NCBI RefSeq assembly: GCF_042186555.1
Contig: NC_133332.1
Span: 128,989,375 to 129,053,374 of the forward strand
Reading direction: 5' to 3'
DNA from: Aquarana catesbeiana
Lineage: Eukaryota > Chordata > Amphibia > Anura > Ranidae
DNA: 64,000 nucleotides
Shown here: positions 1-13,500 of the stretch, in pieces
Layout: the number at the start of each line of letters is the position of its first letter
Numbering within the stretch: position 1 is the first letter of the stretch
Notes under the pieces: model-generated
What the model was told of the DNA's origin: nothing
Database searches by the model: none
The model's input: only the letters and a program-made list of their open reading frames with translations
Translations under genes and position numbers: made by a program

Positions 1-1035
1 AATGCATATCTTATTTCTTGAGGCACAAAAATGTCAGGACAGTACAGATATCAAGCAAATGACCAACTTTTTGAATGTAGACAGTCCAAGGTATTTGGTA
101 AGAGGCATGGCAAATTTTTTTGAAGTAGTAATTTTTTGTCATAATTTTTTGGAAAATGAAGAAAATATATATTTTTTTACATATTGTCTCCAGTGCAGTA
201 AAGCATCATCATATAATGTGTGTGGTGGTGATCAGGGACACTGACAGTACAAAAAAAAAAAAAAAACACTTTGACCAATATAATATTACCATAGTAACAT
301 TGTACTACTCTGAGGAAGTGATCAGTAATTTTTCTTTTTCTTTTTTACACATTGTTTGCATATAGTAATTAATTTAATTGCTAAATTAAATTGATTTATT
401 CAGTTTGTTTTATTGTGATTAATTGTGATTGGCCCCAGCTGATCACATGGCACAGATGGGCTGTGATTGGCCCAATCTGTATTACGTGATCACTGTGACC
501 AATCACAGCTAGCAACACAATTACACACAATGGATGGCTTGAAAGAAAGCTATCCATTGTTCACAAATGTCATGTGACCTAGCAGTGGGCCAGTACAGTG
601 ATCGATCATCGGCTGTGTCCGGTGGAGGAAACTGGTCGAGTGGGAACTGGTTAAATTATATAAAAATAAGAACTGTGGGATGCTCAAAGGGTATCAGTCC
701 CTAACTCCAAGTGCATGCCTTGATGTTTTTGTGATTGAAAGGTAGTGACTGTGCAAAACTAGCCTGTGTGGCATACTACATATATCTGGTTCTTCAGCAT
801 GAAGGCTCTAATTAATAAATTACCCCTATAAAAAAAAAATTAAACTAGTCCTAACAGTCTTTCCCACACTATCGATGCTCCAGGTGATTCTAACCATGTT
901 AACCACTTAACCCCCAGGCCTTTTCTGACAATTCTCTCATAAGTGTAAAAATCTTTTTTTTGCTAGAAAATTACTTAGAACCCCCAAACAGTATATATTT
1001 TTATAGCAGATTCCCTAGAGAATAAAATGGTGGGT
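1..1035. other. Anonymous AT-rich DNA, no gene seen
   Basis: No coding pattern is visible on either strand; open frames are short and contain homopolymer runs. The stretch holds one palindromic repeat around 423-509, annotated separately. It ends at the 8-bp duplication that flanks the first hAT-like foldback element. Confidence 0.6.
423..509. repeat. Short inverted repeat
   Basis: TGTGATTGGCCCCAGCTGATCAC near the left end is matched in inverted orientation by GTGATCACTGTGACCAATCACA at the right end, with a related inner copy (TGTGATTGGCCCAATCTG) between them. It looks like a fragment of a palindromic non-autonomous DNA element. Family not identified. Confidence 0.55.
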
Positions 1036-1514
1036 GTTGCAATTAGACATGTGTGGTTTGTTTCGTTCCAAATAAAAATTCAGACAAATCTTTCATTATT
1101 CTGAGTTTCGGATGTATCCAAATCTCTGAATTACAGTACAAACGTATCTTACCGAATTCTCGGAATAACGAAATTAAATTCATCCGAATTTCCAAAATTC
1201 TAATGGAAATTTGAATCAAATTTCAAATTGAATTCCATTGCATTCCAAAAGGGGATTCAAACTGTAAACATGTTGCTGAAATCAAAAACCGTGTCTTATT
1301 AGTGTACCAATTCAAAATAATACAGTTTTTTTTAAGCCAAAGGTGATTAAAAGAATGATTTTAATCATTTGATGAGGATTTTTCTTTTGTTTGCTCACTT
1401 TGCATGTGTAAAATTGATAAAAAAAACTGTGAAATATATATATTTGAAATCATTTGTACTTGACATTATGTTTTCTCAGCTGGTTAAAACTTCTGCACAG
1501 TATTGTACATAGTA

Positions 1515-4500
1515 GATGGACTGAGCACCCGAGACAAGTATAAGCTAGGTGCTTAACCTACGGTACCCCACTATGCTCCGATTTACATTTATAGGGTTCT
1601 TTCTCTTTTCCTTATTTGTATTTCCTGCTTTTGAATATATTTTTGCTATTTCACTTGCTATATATGTCAGAAAAAGGGGGGCCCGTCCCACATGGAAAAT
1701 GTCTCTCTCCTTGAACAGCACACCTTTACTCGCTGTACCCACACCAGGGACTTCCATGTGGGACGAACTTCCTAATGGTGGACAGGTTCTTTTGGGCTAA
1801 CAACCCTAGGGTTAACACCGCTGAGTTTTGTACTGACAACTGAATACCCATAAAATGCCGCTATGTACCTAACTCATTGATGATTATTACCATTAGCAGC
1901 TATAGACCACTATTAGAAAACACAACCACCTGAGGTGAGGTTTTGTCTTATCCCGCTGATCGGACCATATCTCGACCAGTTCATAAACCTAAACCTCAAT
2001 GATTCCATACTCCTCCACCCCCGTAGCCCAATTACCCCTCTAAATTATGGCGAGCTAGCCTTTTCGAAGTTGCTCTACCTCACGCCCCCACAAATTCCCA
2101 TAACCAAGTACGAGGTTACATATCGCACTAAGTCCGACTTATTATTATTAATATTATTATTATTAAGATATGTTTATATATGGTATAGTCCTACAACTCT
2201 TCCTGTGTCATAATACCTGCTCTCAGGGTGGCGACCTCCCCCAGGTTTATTAGCATAGCGAGATATTCTCTCGGTATATAGTCTAAAGTTTACTTCAATT
2301 GTCTATAATGTTGACTGTTAATGATACCACAACATCAATCAGATCTTTCACCACTTCTTTTTCCTTTGCTATGAAAGCAGGCTCCCTCTCCACAAGTTGA
2401 ATAGACCTATGACGACCTCCCACGGACCGGACATCCTACAAACCTACCTCCGGACACTTTCCACTCCTCCACACAACGGGACAGTGACTATCCTAGTTGA
2501 CCCATACCGGACGTTTCAACCCCCAACAGGGTAAGGTAGCTGGACTACTTTTACCTCCGGTAAGTACATCTTACTCCTCGCTAAAAACCCCCACTCAACT
2601 AACCTCCTCCCATCTTTTTCTCAACCCCCTCCCACTTCCCATACCCTCTCCCTCTCCCCCCCCTCTCTTTACCTGGGTCTCACCCCCCCTGGTCTCCACC
2701 GTAGCATTCCCCATTGTAACGACTAAGAACCTATCAAGGGCGTATAATCCTCCACTGACTCCACCTACCCACATTGGTCACATTTGTAAAAAGCAGTCCC
2801 ACCTCGTGACTAATCCATCAATTTGATAACTACCCAAAGCGAAGCGAAGTCAAATCCTCAACATGATGAGTAAATTAAAGGCAGATGTGGTGTTTCTGCA
2901 AGAAACTCATTTCCGCACGAACAACACCCCTAAACTCGCAAGCCGTATGTACCCAACATCCTTCCATGCCACTAACTCACTAGCCAAAACAAAGGGGGTC
3001 TCGATTTTGCTCTCTAAAAACCTCCCTTGGCAACTGACAGATTCCCTCGTAGATCCAGAGGGCCGCTATTTATTTCTAAAGGGAGTTATCCATAGTCGGA
3101 CGGTCACTCTAGCAAATATATACAGCCCCAACACTGCCCAGGTCAGTTTCTTCCGCTCTATCGCAACCATCCTCGCAGGCTTTCAATCAGGGATTACAAT
3201 CCTTGGGGGCGATTTTAATGTGACACTTCAGCCCATCCTAGATTCCTCATCGGGGTCCTCTACCCTGCCTTACAGAGCACTGAGACAAATCAAGATACAA
3301 ATGCAGGAACTCCTTCTACACGATACATGGTGTACCCTACACCCGAATGAAAAAGATTACTCTTTCTTCTCCGCACCTAATAACAGGTATTCCAGGTTAG
3401 ATTACCTCTTTCTCTCCCAAAAAGATCTTCCCTTCCTAAAATCTGCTACCATTGAACCCCTACTCCTTTCAGATCACCACCCGATAACCCTCTCCCTAAC
3501 TTTCCCAGAAAGGAACTTGGTCACGAAGATATGGCGACTAGATCCATCTCTCCTCACTTCAGAAATTGATACCAACCACATCCGCACTAGGCTAAGTAAT
3601 TACTTCCGGGAAAATGACAACTCCGAGACAGCACCTCTCACCCTTTGGGAAGCACACAAGTGTGTCATCCGAGGGGAATTTCTCACACTTAAGGCCAGTC
3701 GGAAAAAAGCACAACAGACGACTATACGGGAACTAACAAAATAAAGAGACTAGAACTACTTCACAAGCAGTCACAGACACAAGACACATACCTAGAACTT
3801 ACACAAACTAGGAAACTTCTCCTGGAAGTCCTCAATCGCAAAACCCGACGCAAATTTATGTTAAATCAAAAGCTATTTTATGAACAGGGAAACAAATGCG
3901 GGAGACTATTAGCCAGAGCTATCCAAACTAAGAAAGCTAACACTAACGTCCACACCATAAAAGACCCCTTAGGTAACTCGAGCTCGAATTCAGCAGACAT
4001 AGCGTCTCAATTCGAACGCTTTTACACAGAACTTTACAATATACCCCATCAACCCGAAGCACCTGTAGGCCAAAATCATAGAAAAGCCCTTATCGCAGAC
4101 TTCCTCAAAAAGTTCAGCCCCAAACCCATACCCCGGGAAGATGCCCACGATCTAGACAACCCCATATCTGAGGATGAACTCAAGAGAGCGATTAAACAAC
4201 TAAAAACGGGCAAAAGCCCAGGCCCAGACGGCTTTTCAGCACCTTATTACAAGACATTTGTAGATATACTCTCAGCCCCGTTTCTGAAGGCATTTAACTC
4301 CCTAACCTCAACAACATTACCTTTCCACAGATTACTAGAAGTGCATATCACGGTCATACCGAAGGAGGGGAAGGACGCCACTTCAGTCACCAGTTACAGA
4401 CCAATTTCCCTACTCAATGTAGATCTCAAATTATTTGCCAAAATTCTAGCAAACTGTCTCCTTCCCCTCCTTCCCTCAATAATAGGGAAAGACCAAGTAG

Positions 4501-7369
4501 GATTTGTTCCTGGCAGAGAGGCCAGGGACAACACCATTAAGGCAATCAACTTACACCATTGGCTAACCTCCCAAAAACAAGGAGGCTTCTTTCTATCCCT
4601 GGATGCTGAGAAGGCATTTGACAGGCTGGCTTGGGACTACCTGGGGGCTGTTTTACGCCACTTAGGAATACAGAACCGAATGTTCAACTTGATTATGTCT
4701 CTATACACCACACCAACAGCAAAAGTCAAAGTCAACAGCCACCTGTCAGACGCCTTCTTCATCTGGAATGGAACGAGGCAAGGATGCCCACAATCCTCTA
4801 TCCTTTTTATTTTAACCCTAGAACCCCTACTACATTGCCTACGATCAAATGAGAACATTAAGGGCATACCCATAGCAGGACATACGTATAAATTAGCGGC
4901 CTTCGCCGACGACATCCTGCTATTCTTAAGTGACCCACTGACCTCGATCCCAAACCTGCTTAGAGATTTTGACCTATTCCGACAAATATCCAACCTAAAG
5001 ATCAACTTCTCAAAATCCCATGCTCTCAATATATCTCTCCCGAAAGACCTAGTCTCCCAATGCCAAAATAATTTTCCCTTCGTATGGAAACAGAACGCCA
5101 TCACATATCTGGGAATCCAATTGACTACACACTTATCGGACCTATACACAAAAAACTTCCCCCCGTTGATTCGCACAATCTCAGATGACCTGCGCAGATG
5201 GGATAAACCCCATTTCTCATGGTTTGGTCGTGCGGCCATCCTGAAGATGAATGTTCCCCCTCGTATCCTATATCTGCTACAAACAATCCCCATCAAACTC
5301 CCAGCAGCTTTCTTTCAGACAATTAAACAGCAATCGCTGAAGTTTCTATGGAAACATAAGCGCCCAAGGATAAGTTTCGCCCAACTCTCGAAACCCAAAA
5401 CTAAAAGGGGGTATTGGTCTCCCAGACCTTCGAAACTACTCCCAAGCCTGCCATCTGGGAAGAATTGTAGACTGGTCAGTACACGAGGGGGGTTAAAGAT
5501 TGGGTAAGACTATAAGGCTCTTTTTCCCACTTGTCCATCAGAAACACCCCCTGGATTCTCCCTTGCCATATTCCAAGAACCCTAAAAGAACATCCCCTAA
5601 TAGAAGCCACCCTCAGTAGCTTTAGAGAGGTATGTAAGAAACTCAAAATTTCCTCTAATCCGGGGCCCCTTACACCTATTCGACTTAATCCAGCCTTTAC
5701 TCCGGGGATGTCCAACAATTTCCTCAAAGATACTTGGCCACACAAAGACATGTCAGCCCAACACTTCTTTAAGGATGGCAAATTTCTAGACCGTACTTCA
5801 CTCCCAACAAATATAGGGGGCGAACCTCCCCCTCTATGGAATTACTTCCAGATTCGTCATTTTCTTACAACAATAAACTGAAACACATCTCTATCCAGAG
5901 ATCTAACCCCATTTGAAAACTTATGCTCCCAACCCACACCGCAACAACATTTGATTGCGAACACTCACTCTATGCTTTATGCCTTGACCTCCCCTAAGGA
6001 CACCAAAGCATGCCAGGTTTGGGAAAGGGAACTTCAAATAGACCTAACAGAAGAGAACTGGGAACGCATTTTCACAATAGCGCACAAAGGCTCCCTCAAT
6101 GTCACGACACAAGAGAATAACTACAAAACCTTATCCCGGTGGTACCGTACACCTGAATTACTAAATAAATTTAACCCAGAGATGTCAAACAAATGTTGGA
6201 GATGCTCCAATGAAACAGGTACATTTTTACACATCTGGTGGTCCTGCCCACTTCTCCAGACTTTCTGGACACAGGTGCATGACATCACCACTCAAGTGAC
6301 CACATACCCTCTGGACTATACTCCACCTAGGCTTATTCTCCACCATTCCTCCACTTCAGCCCACTCATACAGGAAATCTCTGGGGGTACATATGATCAAC
6401 GCAGCCAAACTATGCATCTCAGCCCACTGGGGATCTCCCCTTACTCCAACTATATCTGAATGGTTTTCCCGTGTGGGCAAGGTGGCTGAAATGGAGGAAC
6501 TAATCCACATTGCAAAAGATTCACCATCGAAATACTCCCGAACATGGGCCTGTTGGACCCACTTCTGCACCACAGAGAGATATACCTCCATCATGGGGCT
6601 AAACCGTCCCGATTCCTCCAATGGCTGACTGAGACACCCCAAGTAACTCTTCTGAGAAACATACGTAGTCAACTAGACCCGCTGACCTTTCCACTCCCGC
6701 CCTAATGCGGATCCCGGGGGGAAACCCCTTCAGACAGGGATCTTCCCACGAAAACCTTCATACCCTTGAAGCTCAGTGGAGACTGGGGAGGGGATGCCCC
6801 AGAACCCTCCTTCCCTTCCCCATGTTTGTCTTCCACTCTATCCTTAAGTCCCACTCCCCTCTATGTCTTTTCCCCTTCCCATGCCCCTACCCCACCCACT
6901 CAGACGACGATAACCACATATTTATCCCCATGACTACTCTAACTCATGTGTATAATTTTCCATTTACTCCTCACATCTTAAAAACTGACGAGACTACCCC
7001 CCAATACAGATATACCCCACCTTACAAACCCAACACTTCCATACGTGCTCAGGAATAAACAAACTGATTTATATCTAAATACATACTGCCACTTCTTTAA
7101 CTAGCCCCTTAATTCTGGAGCTACAATCAAAGTTGCATACCTGCTTTATATAGTTCCAGATCTCAGATGATGAGGTAAACCTCGAGTTCGAAGCTGTTTT
7201 GTTCCTGTACTTATCTGTTTAATTTTCTGATAAACACATATCTGACTCGCTATACCTCAGTGAGCTAAGTCATGTCAATAAGGTTTATGTTGTCTAAATA
7301 CCTATTGTATGTAAAAACTGTGTAACGACACTTTGTTCACAATAAAAACTTTTATGGAAAAAAAAAAAA
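1515..7369 (+). mobile_element. L1-A: 5'-truncated L1-like LINE
   Basis: The copy is flanked by a 16-bp TSD with one mismatch (AGTATTGTACATAGTA at 1499-1514; AGTATTGTGCATAGTA at 7370-7385) and ends in AATAAAA followed by a short poly(A), the signature of target-primed reverse transcription. It carries a broken ORF2 of the same family as the intact L1-D at 28670-36590. No ORF1 is present: the first 1.3 kb correspond to inter-ORF sequence, so the insertion is 5' truncated. It is inserted inside the hAT-like element spanning 1044-8158 and is therefore younger than it. Confidence 0.9.
2830..6628 (+). pseudogene. L1-A ORF2 (endonuclease-reverse transcriptase), frameshifted
   Basis: An APE-type endonuclease is readable at about 2830-3744 (QETHF, GGDFNV, SRLDYLFLS, SDHHPITL). 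After a frameshift near 3740 the reverse transcriptase follows to 5507 (SYRPISLLNVD, NGTRQGCP, AFADDILLF with the catalytic FADD). Further shifts occur near 5405 and 5880. The C-terminal part at about 5951-6628 keeps the CWRC...H...C knuckle. The first strand of the endonuclease is lost to stops just before 2830. ORF2 reads nearly parallel to the L1-D protein, so the two belong to one family. It cannot make a functional protein. Confidence 0.9.
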
Positions 7370-7643
7370 AGTATTGTGCATAGTAAAATGTTGAATAAGA
7401 TATTACTTTATTAATTAGAACACTTCACATATTTTGAATAAACTTGTTATTAATACAAACAAAATCAATGTGTATAAATAGCAACCAAATGTTTGGTCAT
7501 TCTGACTGAGCTCCAGAGATTCTGTGTGGAGATAGGACGATTTTCGAGAAAGACAACCATCACTGCAGGCCCCCACTGATGTGGTCTTTATTATGGTAGA
7601 GTGGCTAGATGAAAATGGAAGCCTGTCCTCATTGCAAAACACA

Positions 7644-7800
7644 TTAAAGTGGTTGTAAAGGCAGAGGGTTTTTTTTATCCAAATGCACTCTATGCAATAA
7701 GATAAAAAGCCTTCTGTGTGCAGCAGTGCCCCTCAGCCCCCCTAATACTTACCTGAGGTCCATCTAGATCCAGTGATGTTGCAGGAGTGTCTCGGCTGAG
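7644..7800. repeat. Small non-autonomous repeat inside the foldback element
   Basis: A GC-richer island starting TAAAGTGGTTGTAAAGGCAG sits inside the AT-rich right half of the hAT-like element. It resembles a dispersed frog repeat I recognise only loosely. No coding potential; boundaries are approximate. Confidence 0.4.
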
Positions 7801-8166
7801 ATTTTTTTTAAAAAAGCACCTGAAAGGCTCTTAGACTGTGAGGAACAAGAATAATCTCTGGAGAAAGAAATATAGCACTTAATTGCCTCAATTGTAAATG
7901 TTATTTATGTAAGAAACCATTTCGGCAGCCGCATTCGAATCATAAAATTCTTTATTTTTCCATTCGGCTGATTCAAAATGTTTTGGTTCGATTGTTTAAA
8001 ATCGGAAAAAAATTGTGAGAATTGAAGAAAATTCAAAATAATAAAGGAAATTAATTCCGAAAACAAATTCAATGAATCAACCAACTTTAACAAAACAGAA
8101 TTAAAACATTAATGAATCTAAACGAAACAAAACAATTTTTTTGTCATGCACATGTCTAGTTGCAAT

Positions 8167-9991
8167 TTTTTCTCACATTGTCGTATTTGCAAAGCAGTTT
8201 TTCAAATGCATTTTTTTGGGAAAAAAATATACTTTAGTGAATTTTAGTGCTGAAAACTCAATATAATATCCAATTGTTTGGTAAAATATAAAAGATCATG
8301 TTACACTGAGTAAATAGATACCTAATACATCACAATGCAAACGCTCGTGGAATAGCGCCAAACTATGGTACTTAAAAAATCTTCATAGGTGAAGCTTTAT
8401 AAGCCTTTATAGGTTACCAAGTTAGAGTTACACAGGAGGTCTGGTGCTAGAATTATTGCTCTCCCTATAATGTCTGAAGCGATACCTCACATGCGTGCTG
8501 TGAACACCATTTATATATGCGTGCATGACCTATGTATGCATTTCCTTGTCTTCAAAAAAGGCATCTTCAAAAAGTTTCACTTTTTTATATTTAGACCCCT
8601 TTCACACCGGGACATTTTTCAGGTGCTTTTTTACAGGTGCTATTAAAAATGAAAAGTGCCTCCCCTGCAGCCCCAGTGTGAGAGCCCGAGTGCTTAAAGA
8701 CTAGGGCGGTGCACTTGCAGGACATTAGAAAAAGTCCTGCAAGCAGCATCTTTGGGATGGTGGGGGAGCAGTGTATACACCGCTCCTCCACCCCCCCGCC
8801 ATTGAAATCAATGGGCACCGCTGCCAAAGAGCCTGCAGAGCGCTTTCAGCAGCGGTGCTTTGTAGGTGCTTTTAACCCTTTATTCGGCCACTAGCGGGGG
8901 GTAATAGAGTTAAAAAAAAGTGTGGGAACTTTTTGAAGAACCCTGCTACTAGCATTTAAAATCAACCAAAAAAATCAACCAATGTGTAATATAAAAGAAA
9001 GTGAATAGAAATAAATAAACCTGCTGCTTTTATAGGGACAGGCCCACCTCGATCCTGACTTTGGTACTGGTTTGCATACTGCCTTTTACAGATGGTCTGG
9101 GGCTTTTTTTTATTGTGCAAAATGAGGATGATGGTGCAACATACATAGGTGAATACTGATCTTTTTGATAATATTTTACAATAAAATAAGCTCCAAGACC
9201 AGATCAGAAATAAGGAGATTTAGGCCCCATGCACACTGGTGCATTGGTATGTACAGTGTAAAATTCTGTCTTTTTTCTTCCCATAGGAAGGAATCTGTTA
9301 TGAGGTTTCTGAAAATGATTGTAGATAAATGTATTGGAAAGGATTTTTTTTTCTCAACAAAAATGGAGTTTCACTTTATCATACAGCTGATTCAAAGTTA
9401 ATTCTAAAAAGGAAAACGATTGGCCCGTAGCACATTGCCTTTTCACTTATTAAATATGTTCTTTTGTCTAATGTTCCACACAAGGGGTCAAACTATGGGA
9501 AAAGCAGTAGATGGTCTAAAATTCATTTTAATGATATTTTGTTTCTTGATTTGATTCAACTGGCTGTGTGACTGGTTTATATGATTTAGCGGAGTGGCAG
9601 GGAACATACTGGTCCATTTGTTATAAATGTCTTTGTTCAATACTGAATTATTATTTTTTTTTTTATGAAAGCAGCATATATTTAACATTGCAAGACATTC
9701 AGAAAAGCCTTATTATTTCTCTGGTCTAGAAATGTTCTTATTGATTTCTCCTCCTTTTTATTAACTCAGTCTTTTACACAATGCTCTTAGTTTTATGGTT
9801 AAAGTAAAGGGGAAAAAAAGAGAAAGATATGAGAGATGAACTAGAGGAAAACAAGACGACTCTATCTAAGACAAATGGAATGATTATGTGGCATTGTTCT
9901 TACTAATTTGGCAATGCACACTCCTTAAAAAGAACTTGTAGGAAAAAAATAACCTACAGTATCCAAAACATTAAGTACTTATGGGCATGTG
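8167..9991. other. Non-coding DNA with one repeat fragment
   Basis: No gene is visible. A repeat starting GACCCCTTTCACAC lies at 8594-8913 and is annotated separately; a shorter fragment of similar type (CCCCATGCACACTGG) lies near 9226. The remainder is AT-rich and without a recognisable pattern. Confidence 0.6.
8594..8913. repeat. Fragment of a palindromic non-autonomous repeat
   Basis: Starts GACCCCTTTCACACCGGGAC and contains several internal inverted words, such as GGACATTAGAAAAAGTCC and GGAGCAGTGTATACACCGCTCC. The palindromic, GC-rich composition contrasts with its flanks and is typical of a foldback MITE. Only about half of a symmetric element appears to be present. No TSD was found. 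Confidence 0.5.
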
Positions 9992-10594
9992 TACAGTGCA
10001 TTCCAGAAAGTATTCACAGTGCTTCACCTTTTCCACATTTTGTTATATTACAGCCTTATTCCAAAATTGATTCAATTCATTATTTTCCTCAAAATTCTAC
10101 AACTAATACCCCATAATGACAATGTAAAGGAAGTTTGTTTGAAATCCTTGCAAACTTATTAAAAATAAAAAAACAAAAAATGTACATAAGTATTCAAAGC
10201 TTGGTAAATATATTTATTGAGTTTTCACAGAAGAAGAAATAAAATGATACAATACATGGATACACATCAATCATCAGAAGATCTTTGCAGTATGATAAAA
10301 AGATAAATAAATAAGTTAATAAAATAAAGTAATTTTAGAGATATCTTACAACCATATTTACTATACACTAGTTGGGATTCTAGATGTAAGATTAGAGAAA
10401 TAAATCAAGTTATTAGACTAAGTATCCATAGGAATATTTTAGGAAATAATAAAAGAAAAGGAGAGGGAGGAGAGATAAAGATGGAAAGAAGGAAAGAAGA
10501 GAAAAAAAAAAAAGAGAGTTTCCCGGGATGATGATCCAGCTCTCATTAGGTATACAAATATAATATATATTTCAGTAATAATATGATATATATC

Positions 10595-13500
10595 TTAGCG
10601 TGGTAACAACAGAGACTGGACAAAATCTGTAGGGAGGTAGTTTTTAACCCATGGTTGCCAAATTTTGCGAAATGTATTTATTTTATTTTCTTCAATAGCT
10701 GTCATCTTGGCGTATAAAGGTGCTCTGTTCATTCTGTGTTTAGCTTCAGCAAGAATTAGATTTTGGGACTTCCACGCCTTGGCAATCGTTTGTTTAGTTG
10801 CAGTGCTAAGTTGGATAAACAATTGGAAGTGAGTATGGGTGAGTATTGTGGGTTTAAGGTTTAGGAGTGCCGTTGCAGGATCTGGAGGAATCGTGATTTC
10901 CAGGGCTTTAGAAGCCATAAGAAATATATTCTTCCAGAATTCTTCAACTACGGGGCATTGCCACCATATGTGAAAATGTGTTCCTGCTGTGTCACATCCT
11001 CTAAAGCAATTAGGTGAATATGTGGGGACAAATTTAGCTATTCTAGCTGGTACAAGGTACCAGCGTGCTAGAACCTTGTAATTAGTTTCTACAGCAAAAC
11101 AATTTGGAGAGGAAGTTTTGGTGGCTGACCATATATTCGACCAATCTTGTTTATTAAACACTCGATTCATATCTTGTGCCCATTTAGTTGTGTATGAGGG
11201 TAGAAACTCACTAGATATCATATTAAGTTGGAAATATAATATTGAGATAAGTCCTCTAATGTGTGGATCACTTATACAAATCCGCTCAAATTGAGTCGTT
11301 TGATTAAGAGTTGAGCCTGTACTAAGAAGTGGTTCATAAAAATGTTTATTTGTAAATATCGAAATATTTCAGTTTTAGGTAACCCAAAGGTTTCATATAG
11401 TACAGGAAATGTATAAATAGCTTTAGTCGAGGAAAGATTGTATAAACGAGTCAGGTTCGTAGAGGTCCATGCAGAGAATGATTTTGGGAATTTCCAGGCA
11501 GGATAAAAGGCTGGATTATTAAGAAATGAAAGCAAGGGATTATGTGTTGATTGAAGATTATGTGCAAATTTACATTTATCCCATACTGCTAGGGTCTGTT
11601 TCGTGATAGGATTAGAAAGATATATTCTATCAGCAGGACAGAGCCAAAACATATTTGCCATTGAGATAGGGTCATTTTCCACTGATTCAATAGCTACCCA
11701 TAGGGGAGCTTCTACAGAAGTACGATACTTGGGTATAAGTGCTAGCTGTGCAGCATAGAAATAGGAGGAAAAGTTGGGCAATCCCAAACCACCACTCAAT
11801 TTATTAGGGTAAAGCGTAGATTTAGGTATACGAAGTTTGGTGGTACCCCAAATGAAGGACATAACTCTACATTGAGTAAGTCTAAGAAAGTAAGATGGTA
11901 AAGAAATAGGGAGTACCCTAAATAAATATAAGAATTTCGGCAGGATTGACATCTTTACCGGATTAATCCTTCCCAACCATGACAATGATAGAAGAGCCCA
12001 TTGTTTTAGGAAGCCGGACGTTTGTTTAAGGAGGGGTAAGTAATTTGCCGCAAAAAGGTCTTTAAGAGAGATTGTGAGTTTTATTCCTAGGTATGAAAGC
12101 AGCTTTGGAACCCAAGTAAAGGGTAAGGAAGTTTGTGCCTGCTGAAGTTCTAATTGAGATAAGAAAATATTTAATGCATTTGATTTTGTTGGATTAACAT
12201 GTAGTCCTGATATTTGGGCAAAATTATCTAGTGTTTTTAGTAGATTAGGGGTGGATATATGGGGATGAGACAAAAATATGAGAATGTCATCCACAAAGAG
12301 ACATAGTTTATGGTGATAACCACCTAGTTCGATACCTTTAATGTCAGGATTGGTTCTATTATTAGGGCAAAAAGTAGAGGGGAAAGAGGGCATCCTTGTC
12401 TAGTGCCTCTTTTGATATCAATCATTGTTGACTTATAGCCTGCATATTTGATATATGCTCTAGGATTATTGTATAAGGATGAGACCCAGGTTAAAAAATA
12501 GTTTCCAAATCCCCATTTACCAAGAACATATTCCATATAAGGCCACGTAACCGAATCAAATGCTTTCCTTATGTCTAAGGATACAAGGCAAGCTGGGATT
12601 CGTCTAGTTTTAGCCACATTAATAAGTAAGAGTGCTCTCCTGATATTTTCTCCAGCTTGGCGTTTAGGCATAAAGCCTGTTTGGTCTTTATGGATTAGTA
12701 GGCCAATAATATTATTTAGTCTAGTGGCCAACATTTTAGCAATTCATTTTATATTGAGATTTAGGAGGGATATAGGACAATAATTAGTCCAGGAGGTGGA
12801 GTCAGAATGTGGTTTGGGGATCATTGCTATTATAGAGGTGAGAGTCTCTGTTCTAAATGAGTTACCTTTAAGGATCGAATTGAAGGCTTTAGTTAAGACA
12901 GGTGTTAAGATTGATGCAAATTGTCTATAATATGTTGCCGAAAATCCATCTGGGCCTGGTCTTTTACGTAATTTTAAAGATTTTATTGCGTTAAGGACTT
13001 CAGTATCTGTAATTGGACACTCAAGAAGATCTTTCTGTTGTTGATCAAGGTTAGGAAGCGTGATATTGGAGAACAGTGTGTCTGCTTTAGTTTTATCAAA
13101 ATTTGAGGCAGAAGAATATAGTTTAGATAACTTAGAGCGAAAAATTTCAAGTATTTTCACTGGGTTACTAGTGTAAGATTCCCGGGATACTTTCAATCTG
13201 ATAGGCGTATGTATATGTTGTGAATTTTTTAAAATTCTGGCCATAGGTGTATCAGGTTTATTTGCCCTGCGATATTGAACATGCTGGCGTTTACTTATAA
13301 GTTTATCTGCGGTATCAGTAAGAAAAAGATTTAGATCCAGGCGGGCTTTTTCTAGTTTGGTACTGTTGGTAGCATTCGGGGAGGTTTGAAAAGTTTGATG
13401 ACAGTCATTAAAGGTAGATTCAAGTTTTGCAAACAGTTTGCATTCTCTTTTAAGGTTAGTTGCTTGTTGTATCAGTCTACCCCTAATGACTACCTTGTGC

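Larger units (their letters stand above)
1044..8158. mobile_element. hAT-like foldback element, split by L1-A
   Basis: The left end begins TAGACATGTG and the right end is ATGCACATGTCTA, its inverted copy. The element is flanked on both sides by the identical 8-mer GTTGCAAT (1036-1043 and 8159-8166), the TSD length expected of hAT transposons. It codes for nothing recognisable, and without the L1 insertion it would be about 1.2 kb. The terminal regions are full of ATTCG/CGAAT-type words that can pair between the two halves. A second member of the family, with the same termini, lies at 50860-51574. The hAT assignment rests on TSD length and termini only. Confidence 0.75.

Noticed and set aside
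4637..5296. 219-codon minus-strand frame
   Set aside because: Lies antisense to the RT of L1-A and has no recognisable motif; a shadow of conserved coding sequence.
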